64,000 nt of DNA. It comes from Mucilaginibacter achroorhodeus. Its GTDB lineage: Bacteria; Bacteroidota; Bacteroidia; Sphingobacteriales; Sphingobacteriaceae. The notes below the pieces were generated by a model. It was not told where the DNA came from and searched no databases. It worked only from the letters and a program-made list of their open reading frames with translations. Position 1 is the first letter of the stretch. Every line of letters starts with the position of its first letter. This document shows positions 17,799 to 24,754 of the stretch, in pieces. The position numbers and the translations under genes are program-made. The DNA is taken from the NCBI RefSeq assembly GCF_007846095.1, contig NZ_VOEI01000001.1, positions 1,204,983 through 1,268,982 of the forward strand, written 5' to 3'.

Positions 17799-18212
17799 AT
17801 GAAGAACTCAGTTATATTTGGGATACTTATCGGGATTTTGAGCATTGCATGGCTGTTTATAATGCGCAGTGCAGGGTATAACCTCACTGAAAGCAAGGCC
17901 GCACCTATTGAATATGTATCCGGGCTGATACCGCTTATCGGCTTATTTTTTGGGGTAAAGAGATTTAGGGACGGGGAGCTTAAAGGAAACATGGGCTTTT
18001 TAGAAGCGCTTATCCAAAGCTTTAAGATATTATTGGTAGGCGGAGCTATAGCCGTTTTCGGTGGCATTTTGTTTATCAATATAAATAATAGCGGCAACGA
18101 TACCAGTTTTCAAAGCTTTAGCGGCCGTATTTTTGGTGCCCTGCTTGTTGGTGTAATAGAGGCTTTTGCGGTATCTTTGTTACTTACAACAAAATCTAAC
18201 AGGGTTGATTAA
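17799..18212 (+). CDS. DUF4199 family membrane protein
   Basis: A 137-residue protein with four predicted membrane segments (about 4-20, 37-55, 75-98 and 112-130), matching the DUF4199 family common in Bacteroidota. The frame is open from 17694, but the ATG at 17799 starts directly before the first helix. The role of the family is unknown. It overlaps or abuts the next gene for another small membrane protein (DUF2752), and a TM2 protein follows, forming a cluster of small membrane proteins. Confidence 0.82.
   Translation: MKNSVIFGILIGILSIAWLFIMRSAGYNLTESKAAPIEYVSGLIPLIGLFFGVKRFRDGELKGNMGFLEALIQSFKILLVGGAIAVFGGILFININNSGNDTSFQSFSGRIFGALLVGVIEAFAVSLLLTTKSNRVD
18172..18179 (+). promoter_or_regulatory. 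Possible internal -7 promoter for the DUF2752 gene
   Basis: TATCTTTG, an exact TAnnTTTG match, lies inside the end of the DUF4199 gene, 25 nt before a TTG start at 18205. A degenerate GTTG lies 21 nt upstream of it. Confidence 0.35.
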
Positions 18213-18495
18213 ACGGCTGTTTAACAGATACGCAGAATTAACAATATGGACTGTGGCTTTGGTTTGCCTGGCGTTTACTAACCCGGCAAGTCAGGGCCAT
18301 TTTAGTTTATGCCCCTTTAAAGCTATAGGTTTAACATGGTGCCCGGGTTGTGGACTTGGACATGCTATATCCTATTTATTTCATGGCGATATCAGATCGT
18401 CGTTTCATGCCCATTGGCTGGGTATCCCTGTGGTTTTAGCGCTGTTCTATAGGATAGTTGTATTACTGAACACACGCCATTACAGGTTTAATTAA
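18205..18495 (+). CDS. DUF2752 family membrane protein
   Basis: A short protein (about 96 residues) with two hydrophobic segments and the DUF2752 hallmark CPFKAIGLTWCPGCGLGHA, containing three cysteines, followed by a conserved FHAHWLG. No ATG is available before this core. TTG codons at 18166 or 18205 are possible starts. I prefer 18205, which overlaps the stop of the upstream gene as TTGATTAA; 18166 would lie deep inside that gene. Function unknown; Bacteroidota often place this family next to TM2 proteins, as here. Confidence 0.78.
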   Translation: MIKRLFNRYAELTIWTVALVCLAFTNPASQGHFSLCPFKAIGLTWCPGCGLGHAISYLFHGDIRSSFHAHWLGIPVVLALFYRIVVLLNTRHYRFN

Positions 18496-18639
18496 GGTCG
18501 GTAAAAAACATCCACTCTTTTTCGCCGAACATTTTGCTCCGCTTACCGAGGGTTTAAGTGTTGCCGCCTATTTTGTATAGGCTCATTTTTGTAGCGATAT
18601 TACCTTTACATCATCAATCACAAACTAAAAGTAAAAGTC

Positions 18640-19005
18640 ATGAACACTTACAACCCATATATGTCATTACCGGGCATCACAAATGAAGAGATGACAGTTT
18701 TGCACCAGGCAACAAAAGATCTTAACGATCAGCAAAAAGAAAGTTTTTACATGATCTACTCAGGCAGGCGCAAAAGCCCTCAGGATGTCTTAATATTCAC
18801 CCTGGTAGGTTTCTTAGGCATTGCCGGTGTACAGCGCTTTATGCTGGGCCAAACCGTTATGGGCTTGCTTTACTTTTTCACCGGTGGCTTTTGTTTAATA
18901 GGAACCATTGTTGACCTGATAAACCACCGTTCATTAGCCAACGAATACAACCAAAAAATGGCTTATGAAAGCTACCAGATCGTTAAAATGGGCATCGGTT
19001 ATTAA
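18640..19005 (+). CDS. TM2 domain-containing protein
   Basis: A 121-residue protein with a TM2 domain from about residue 48: two membrane helices joined by a short turn, with GFLGIAGVQRFMLGQ replacing the usual GxxGxHRFYLG motif. The first 45 residues are polar. The role of bacterial TM2 proteins is unknown. Together with DUF4199 and DUF2752 upstream it suggests a membrane-related cluster. The ATG follows an A-rich leader. Confidence 0.87.
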   Translation: MNTYNPYMSLPGITNEEMTVLHQATKDLNDQQKESFYMIYSGRRKSPQDVLIFTLVGFLGIAGVQRFMLGQTVMGLLYFFTGGFCLIGTIVDLINHRSLANEYNQKMAYESYQIVKMGIGY

Positions 19006-19046
19006 TACATAGAGTTTAAATATAAATCAACGCAAATCCTAAAACA

Positions 19047-19154
19047 ATGAAAACTAACAATAAACAAACACACAAACTGGTAACAAAATTTGACAAAGAG
19101 CTAATGAACATTTTGCTTGGCGACCTTAAGAAAGTTAAAAAGCAAAACGCATAA
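19047..19154 (+). CDS. Possible small basic protein (35 residues)
   Basis: ATG at 19047 opens a 35-codon frame ending with TAA at 19152. The product is Lys- and Asn-rich and could form one amphipathic helix (FDKELMNILLGDLKKV). It starts 42 nt after the TM2 gene on the same strand, after an A-rich leader like that of the TM2 gene, so it may be its last operon member. The short length makes this a tentative call. Confidence 0.4.
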   Translation: MKTNNKQTHKLVTKFDKELMNILLGDLKKVKKQNA

Positions 19155-19289
19155 GCCACCCTATATCTACCACAACCTATCCAATTTTAAAAGGCCGAAA
19201 CAGCTGTAAGAATTGGGAGCCCGCCGTAAATTGACGTCGACTGCGGACCACCCGAAGAAAATATTACTACTGTTTTGGTCTTTTTTTGG

Positions 19290-19362
19290 CCTCTCCCCAA
19301 CCCCTCTCCAAAGGAGAGGGACTTTTTAAATTCTCGCCTTTAGGGGGAGATTAAGAAGGGCT
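19290..19362 (+). repeat. Dispersed intergenic repeat, copy 1
   Basis: A GC-rich stretch built on CCCCTCTCCAAAGGAGAGGG and ending in CTTTAGGGGGAGATT. It aligns along its whole length with 63624-63705, which ends the same way (CTTTAGGAGGAGATT, then GGGCT). Neither copy encodes anything visible. Confidence 0.7.
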
Positions 19363-19391
19363 AAACCTGAAATTTGCTACCTTAGTAAACT

Positions 19392-20489
19392 ATGAAACTT
19401 TCACAGCTTACTGCTTACCTCGAAACGCTTGCTCCCCTGTCTTACCAGGAAGAATATGATAACAGCGGCCTTATTGTAGGCTATCCTGATCAGGAGATCA
19501 GCCAGGCATTAGTGTCTCTTGATTGTACAGAGGCTGTAGTTGACGAGGCAATAGCAACGGGCTCCCAGCTCATCATATCGCACCATCCGATAGTTTTTAA
19601 AGGGCTTAAAAAATTTAACGGTAAAACCTATGTAGAACGTGTTGTAGAAAAAGCCATCCGCCATGATATTGCCTTGTATGCCATTCATACCAACCTGGAT
19701 AATATCATAACAGGCGTTAACGCCAGGATCTGCGAAACCTTAGGCTTGGTGAATACGCGCATACTTGCACCAAAACACAATCTGTTAAAAAAACTGGTTA
19801 CTTATGTGCCTGTTGCCCAGGCAGAGCAGGTGCGTAAAGCACTTTTCCATGCAGGAGCGGGCAACATTGGTAATTACAGCGAAGTAAGTTTCAATGCAGA
19901 GGGTGTAGGCACTTTTAAAGCGGGGGAGGGTAGTGTGCCTTACGTTGGAGAGATAGGTGCCCGCCACCATGAAGACGAAGTGAGAATAGAGTCTATTTAC
20001 CCGGCTAACCTGGAAAGCAAGATCATTATGGCGCTGGTATTGGCACATCCGTATGAGCAGGTTGCGTACGACTTGTACAACTTAACTAACCAGCACCAGC
20101 AAATTGGTAGTGGCATGATAGGCGAATTAGAAATAGCCGTTGATGAGCTGGACTTTTTAGGCGAAGTTAAAGCAGCAATGGATTGTAAGGTGATAAAACA
20201 CACCGCCTTACGCAATCGGCAGGTAAAAAAAGTTGCTGTTTGCGGAGGCTCAGGCGGGTTTTTACTTAAAAATGCAATATCTGCCGGTGCCGACGTTTTT
20301 ATTACAGCGGATTACAAATATCACGAGTTTTTTGATGCCGAGGGAAAAATTGTGATCGCAGACATCGGACATTTTGAAAGTGAGCAATTTACGCAGCAAC
20401 TATTGTGCGAAATTATTCAGAAAAAATTTAGTAACTTTGCCATCCGTTTAACAAAAGTGAATACAAACCCCGTCAAATATTTTATTTAA
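19392..20489 (+). CDS. Nif3-like dinuclear metal centre protein
   Basis: A 365-residue protein of the Nif3/YqfO family (GTP cyclohydrolase 1 type 2 homologues), which form hexameric toroids with a two-metal site. Ligands are expected at His64-His65 in ISHHPIVFKG, Asp103 in HTNLDN, and the C-terminal DIGHFESEQ. The middle (about 130-235) is the PII-like insert found in the longer form. Its role is uncertain. Its TAA overlaps the ATG of the downstream zinc-ribbon gene (TAATG). This pairing is frequent in Bacteroidota and implies a joint operon. Confidence 0.93.
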   Translation: MKLSQLTAYLETLAPLSYQEEYDNSGLIVGYPDQEISQALVSLDCTEAVVDEAIATGSQLIISHHPIVFKGLKKFNGKTYVERVVEKAIRHDIALYAIHTNLDNIITGVNARICETLGLVNTRILAPKHNLLKKLVTYVPVAQAEQVRKALFHAGAGNIGNYSEVSFNAEGVGTFKAGEGSVPYVGEIGARHHEDEVRIESIYPANLESKIIMALVLAHPYEQVAYDLYNLTNQHQQIGSGMIGELEIAVDELDFLGEVKAAMDCKVIKHTALRNRQVKKVAVCGGSGGFLLKNAISAGADVFITADYKYHEFFDAEGKIVIADIGHFESEQFTQQLLCEIIQKKFSNFAIRLTKVNTNPVKYFI

Positions 20490-21232
20490 TGGAACAAACT
20501 ATAGAACAAAAGCTTAAAGCTTTATACGAACTGCAAACCGTCCACACCAAAATTGACAGGATACGCCAGGTAAGGGGTGAACTGCCTATGGAGGTTGCTG
20601 ATCTTGAGGATGATGTTGCCGGTTTGGAAACCCGCATCCAGAAAATAAAAAACGAGCTTGACGATCTTGAGGACGAAATTGTTACCCGCAAAAACCTGAT
20701 CAAAGATTCGCAGGCTAACATAAAAAAATACGAAGCACAACTTAACGAGGTTAAAAACAACCGCGAGTACGATGCTATCTCTAAAGAAATTGAAATTCAA
20801 GGTCTTGATATACAAGTAAGCGAAAAGAAAATTCGCGAGTATGGTTACGAGATCGCTTCAAAAACTACAATTTTTGAAAAAGCACAGGCTGATCTTGACG
20901 CTCGCCGTGCCGACCTTGATGCGAAAAAAGAAGAGTTAGGTACCATTACTGCCGAAACTGAGAAAGAAGAAAGCGAATTAACTGCTGCTGCTGAAAAAGC
21001 GCAACAGAACATTGAAGAACGTTTGTTAACTGCTTATAGCCGTCTGCGTAAAAACGCTAAAAACGGGTTGGCGGTAGTTACCATTCAGCGCGATTCTTGC
21101 TCTGGCTGTTTCAACCAGATTCCGCCACAGCGTCAGTCTGATATCCGTCAGCGCAAGAAGATCATTGTTTGCGAGCATTGCGGCCGCATCCTTGTAGACG
21201 AAGTAATGGCTTTAGAAGAAGAACAAGCATAA
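20489..21232 (+). CDS. Coiled-coil protein with C4-type zinc ribbon
   Basis: A 247-residue protein with a long coiled-coil hairpin (about 5-190, Glu/Lys/Asp-rich heptads) and a C-terminal zinc ribbon with Cys204, Cys207, Cys228 and Cys231 (CSGC and CEHC). This is the CT398/DUF164 family, suspected to bind nucleic acid or act in secretion-related processes, but without a settled role. It overlaps nif3 by one base and is followed by a terminator, so nif3 and this gene form one transcript end. Confidence 0.9.
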   Translation: MEQTIEQKLKALYELQTVHTKIDRIRQVRGELPMEVADLEDDVAGLETRIQKIKNELDDLEDEIVTRKNLIKDSQANIKKYEAQLNEVKNNREYDAISKEIEIQGLDIQVSEKKIREYGYEIASKTTIFEKAQADLDARRADLDAKKEELGTITAETEKEESELTAAAEKAQQNIEERLLTAYSRLRKNAKNGLAVVTIQRDSCSGCFNQIPPQRQSDIRQRKKIIVCEHCGRILVDEVMALEEEQA

Positions 21233-21255
21233 GCTAACCAAGCTTTAAGCATATT

Positions 21256-21284
21256 AAAAGCCTCCTTTTAGGGGGCTTTTTTGT
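21256..21284 (+). terminator. Rho-independent terminator
   Basis: AAAAGCCTCC (21256-21265) pairs with GGGGGCTTTT (21271-21280), with one G-T wobble, followed by T. It ends the nif3/zinc-ribbon operon. Confidence 0.8.
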
Positions 21285-21383
21285 TGTCTTACAGAATCAG
21301 CATTGAGCCTCAAGGACTTAGTTTTTAAATAGACTTTCGTGGTTCGTTATAAAATTTAACTTTACAACAGAGAAGAATTGTGT

Positions 21384-21614
21384 ATGGGATTACCGCTACG
21401 AATAACATTTAATGATCGGGACTACGTTTACCAGATCATCAACAGCAACTTGATTAATAAGAATACTACAGAGCTTGAGCTGATGCTCAATGGTGAAAAG
21501 TTGCACCTTATTAAAGAGAACAATGTTTGGAAACTTCGCGAACCCGAATCTGTTTTAGACCCTGAATTTGTGCAGGCACTTGGCAGGTCGGTATCATTAA
21601 GGATGAGGATGTAA
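21384..21614 (+). CDS. Hypothetical protein, 76 residues
   Basis: A small soluble protein with alternating strand-like segments (ITFNDRDYVYQI and ELELMLNGEKLHLI) and no recognised domain. The frame opens at a TTG (21378), but the ATG at 21384 is the better start. A TAACTTTA about 25 nt upstream resembles a -7 element. It stands alone between a terminator and a convergent phosphatase gene. Function unknown. Confidence 0.65.
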   Translation: MGLPLRITFNDRDYVYQIINSNLINKNTTELELMLNGEKLHLIKENNVWKLREPESVLDPEFVQALGRSVSLRMRM

Positions 21615-21645
21615 AGCGAATCTTCACTGTGTCATGTCATGCGTT

Positions 21646-22260
21646 CTAATAATTCGTAAAAGGGCGTATATTCTCCGGGTGACTTATTTCCGGCAGGTAT
21701 TTTTCCGGGATCTCGTTCTCATGGTGTTTTTGGCCATAGTAATCCAGATCAAGCTCCGTGTCGCCGTTTTCTTTAATGGTCACAGTGTACAACATATCAT
21801 AATCTTGTTCACTAACGGCAGCAAAAGGGGTGTCGGCACCTAATGCGCTCAACAACGGCATCAAAGAGTTGGCATCAGCAATTATCAAAACATTACTTCC
21901 CTGAAAATTTTTGAGCAAAGCCTTTGCAAGGTATCTTATGCCTGCGCTGTCTGCTTCATAAACCCTCGGTAATATCCGTGCTTTAACAGCTAACGGCCGG
22001 GCGGTTAAACCGCTGCTTTTAAGCTTTGTAACGTAAATAGCTTTGATGTGTTTCCCTTTTAGCTTTTTGGCTAATTCGTTTGCCCGCTGCTGCCCGGTTT
22101 GGCTTAAAGCAGGGTCGTCTGCTTTGGGCAAAGTAATGGGGGTTTCTGCATGCCGCACCAAATAAATGGTTGTTTTTTGAGCCGAGGCACTAAAATTGCT
22201 TATTACAAGGCAAAGTAAAAGCACTCCAAAAAAGTGTACAGGCCTTATCGCGTTTTTCAT
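21646..22260 (-). CDS. Exported histidine phosphatase family protein
   Basis: A 204-residue protein with a signal peptide (cleavage near ASAQ) followed by the phosphoglycerate-mutase-type signature LVRHAET, with catalytic His37 and Arg36. The later LIIADANSL replaces the usual VSHG segment, so the second catalytic His is not obvious. It may therefore be a weak or altered phosphatase. Periplasmic location is predicted. It is divergent from the YihY-type gene. Confidence 0.85.
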   Translation of the reverse strand: MKNAIRPVHFFGVLLLCLVISNFSASAQKTTIYLVRHAETPITLPKADDPALSQTGQQRANELAKKLKGKHIKAIYVTKLKSSGLTARPLAVKARILPRVYEADSAGIRYLAKALLKNFQGSNVLIIADANSLMPLLSALGADTPFAAVSEQDYDMLYTVTIKENGDTELDLDYYGQKHHENEIPEKYLPEISHPENIRPFTNY

Positions 22261-22294
22261 ACTTGTATGTTAAATAGGTACATGCAGTGTATAA

Positions 22295-22302
22295 CAAATA
22301 TA
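22295..22302 (-). promoter_or_regulatory. -7 promoter element of the histidine phosphatase gene
   Basis: TATATTTG on minus is an exact TAnnTTTG match and gives a leader of about 30 nt. No TTTG is seen at the expected distance. Confidence 0.45.
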
Positions 22303-22315
22303 TCTCAATTTTGAC

Positions 22316-23335
22316 ATGAAAGTTTTTAGTAAAGAATATTTCAAACAACTTTGGAAAGTAATCTTAGCTACCTTTAGTGGTTTCTCTGATGATAATGGGT
22401 TAAAACTAAGCGCATCTTTAGCGTACTATACCATTTTTTCGCTTGCCCCGCTTATTTTATTGATATTGTCTTTAGCCGGTATATTTTTAAAAGACCCCAG
22501 CTATCGCCAGGATTTTTATGATCAAATTCAACAATACATAGGAAAAGACGGTATACAGCAGATCCAAAAAACTATTCAATCTCAGGACATTACCGGGAAA
22601 AGCGGTATTGGCCTTGTGATCAGTATAGCAACGTTGCTGCTGGGTGCCAGCAGTATCTTTGTAGAGATACAAGATTCGCTGAATACCATATGGCGTGTAA
22701 AAGCCAAACCAAAAAGAGGCTGGGTAAAACTGCTTAAAAACAGGTTTTTATCATTTTCTCTAATAGTGAGTTTAGGATTTTTGTTGCTTGCGTCTTTATT
22801 GGTGAACATTGTTATCAGTGCTATAAGCGACAAACTGGTGGCCTATTTACCCAGGTTATTAGGTAAAGATATTGCCAATGTTGTCGGCGAAACGTTTATT
22901 TTCGCTGTCAATTTCGGGATTACTCTCCTGGTTATTTCTGTGCTTTTTGCCATCATCTTTAAAGTTTTGCCTGATGTTAAGATCAAGTGGAAAGATGTGC
23001 GTTCGGGCGCTATATTTACAGCCATATTATTCATCATTGGCCAATATATCATTAGTCTTTATATTCAATTTACTGCACAAGGTTCGATTTACGGCACCGC
23101 GGGCTCTATTATCGTTATCCTGGTTTGGATATACTACACTGCGGCCATCTTATACATTGGTGCAGAATTTACACAAGTTTATGCCGAAGCAAAAGGTAGC
23201 CATATTGAACCTGCAGAATATGCGGTTGTTATCCAACAAACCGAGGTTGAGCGGAGATTAAATACAATACCTGTTCAAAACCCCGAGCTACAGGGAAAAC
23301 TTAAATGCGATACTGAAGAGGAAGACAAAAAATAG
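22316..23335 (+). CDS. YihY/BrkB family inner-membrane protein
   Basis: A 339-residue protein with six membrane segments, the family hallmark SASLAYYTIFSLAPLI near residue 31, and a WGSIIVILVWIYYT-type region (here GSIIVILVWIYYTAAILYIGAE). Once called ribonuclease BN by mistake, the family is now regarded as a membrane protein of unclear transport or envelope function. The C-terminal 45 residues are polar and cytoplasmic. It stands alone between a divergent phosphatase and a protease-like gene. Confidence 0.9.
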   Translation: MKVFSKEYFKQLWKVILATFSGFSDDNGLKLSASLAYYTIFSLAPLILLILSLAGIFLKDPSYRQDFYDQIQQYIGKDGIQQIQKTIQSQDITGKSGIGLVISIATLLLGASSIFVEIQDSLNTIWRVKAKPKRGWVKLLKNRFLSFSLIVSLGFLLLASLLVNIVISAISDKLVAYLPRLLGKDIANVVGETFIFAVNFGITLLVISVLFAIIFKVLPDVKIKWKDVRSGAIFTAILFIIGQYIISLYIQFTAQGSIYGTAGSIIVILVWIYYTAAILYIGAEFTQVYAEAKGSHIEPAEYAVVIQQTEVERRLNTIPVQNPELQGKLKCDTEEEDKK

Positions 23336-23430
23336 ATTTTTCTCCTAAATGTTGAAGCCGACATAACGCTAAGAGGCAATGTTTAATTTACAAATTTTAA
23401 ATGTAGATTTAGCATTACCAATTATTACCA

Positions 23431-24666
23431 GTGTTAGCCGGGAGAGCCATAAGTGTTTGCATAAAGGCCCTTTTTATTACTGCCTTGCTCTCGTGTGCTT
23501 TTAAGTTTGCAAGTGCCCAGTACTTCACACTTGAACCCGGCAGGAAAAAAGTAACCGTGCCCTTTAAGATGATACGCAATGCCATTATTGTTAAAATGCG
23601 CATTAATAACAAGGGGCCATTTAACTTTATATTGGATACCGGTGTTGGTCTAATGATCATTACCGACCATACCTTAATTGATACGCTTAATATCGTACCA
23701 TCCCGGTTCATTCGCTTAAATGGATTGGGAGATGCAGATGCCTCTGAAGCCATTATTACCCCAGCCTTAAATATCGGGATAGACGGCCTGGTAAGTAACG
23801 GTGTTGCTGCCGCGATTTTGAAGACCGATTTGTTTGATCTTTCGGGGCATATTGGTATGCCTATTCATGGCTTGCTTGGTTACGAGTTTTTTAATTCACT
23901 GGGCGTCAACATCAATTTTAACGACAGCCTTTTAACCGTTTACAGGCCCAATGAGCTGAAACCGCTAAAGCGAAGCCAAAAGATACCTATCACTATAGAA
24001 GAACATAAACCATACCTGCAAACCTATGTTACCATGCCTGATGGAACGGCGGTTTTTAACAAATTTGTAATCGACCTTGGGGCGGGGCATCCTATCTCGA
24101 TAGAGAATATGATCAAAAAATATGGTCTGCCCAAAAATGCCTTCCCTGCAAATTTAGGGATAGCGTTAAACGGGCCGATATCCGGCTACTTAAGCCGCAT
24201 AAAAGGCGTCGAATTAGGTAAATATAAACTTAAGAATGTCATCACAGCTTTCCCCTCAGCCGATTATCAATCAAGATCTGTTGTGGCCCGGGATGGCAAT
24301 ATTGGCATGGACATCTTAAAAAAGTTTAATATCGGGTTAGACTATACTAATGGTTACATGTATATAAAACCCAGTAAAACATTCAGCGCCCCGTTTGAAC
24401 ATGATATGAGCGGGATAGAATATTACTTAGCTGGAAAAGATCTTTCACGTGTAGTAGTTTCTCGGGTAGCTCCAAAGTCGGCAGCTGATGATATTGGCAT
24501 GCTGGCAGGTGACGAGATCCTCTCGATAAATTTTAAACCGGTAGCCAGGATGACGACCGAAGAAATAGATAATTTTTTTAAAACTCCGGGTAAAAGTTTG
24601 CTGCTCGAAGTTTTTCATGATGGGCGCCGGGATAGGGTTGTTATTAATCTTAGACGCCAGTTTTAA
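23431..24666 (+). CDS. Retropepsin-like aspartyl protease with PDZ domain
   Basis: A 411-residue exported protein with a signal peptide ending near FASAQ. The first aspartyl-protease half has Asp69 in FILDTGVG, and the second has Asp215 in FVIDLGAG, where the usual Thr/Ser after Asp is Leu. A PDZ domain covers about 330-405 (SAADDIGMLAGDEILSIN). Such two-lobed proteins are widespread in Bacteroidota with few characterised members. The start is a GTG at 23431; no ATG precedes the signal peptide. The altered second motif leaves activity uncertain. Confidence 0.82.
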   Translation: MLAGRAISVCIKALFITALLSCAFKFASAQYFTLEPGRKKVTVPFKMIRNAIIVKMRINNKGPFNFILDTGVGLMIITDHTLIDTLNIVPSRFIRLNGLGDADASEAIITPALNIGIDGLVSNGVAAAILKTDLFDLSGHIGMPIHGLLGYEFFNSLGVNINFNDSLLTVYRPNELKPLKRSQKIPITIEEHKPYLQTYVTMPDGTAVFNKFVIDLGAGHPISIENMIKKYGLPKNAFPANLGIALNGPISGYLSRIKGVELGKYKLKNVITAFPSADYQSRSVVARDGNIGMDILKKFNIGLDYTNGYMYIKPSKTFSAPFEHDMSGIEYYLAGKDLSRVVVSRVAPKSAADDIGMLAGDEILSINFKPVARMTTEEIDNFFKTPGKSLLLEVFHDGRRDRVVINLRRQF

Positions 24667-24754
24667 TATTTGGCTTTGGTAATAAATATGTTGCGCTTAA
24701 TATCTGAATAAATAGATATTTTTACTCTTTACTAAAACCCTAATTAATTAAAAC

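Noticed and set aside
21646..22260. Phosphoglycerate mutase of glycolysis
   Set aside because: The signal peptide and short, altered active site point to an exported phosphatase-like protein instead.
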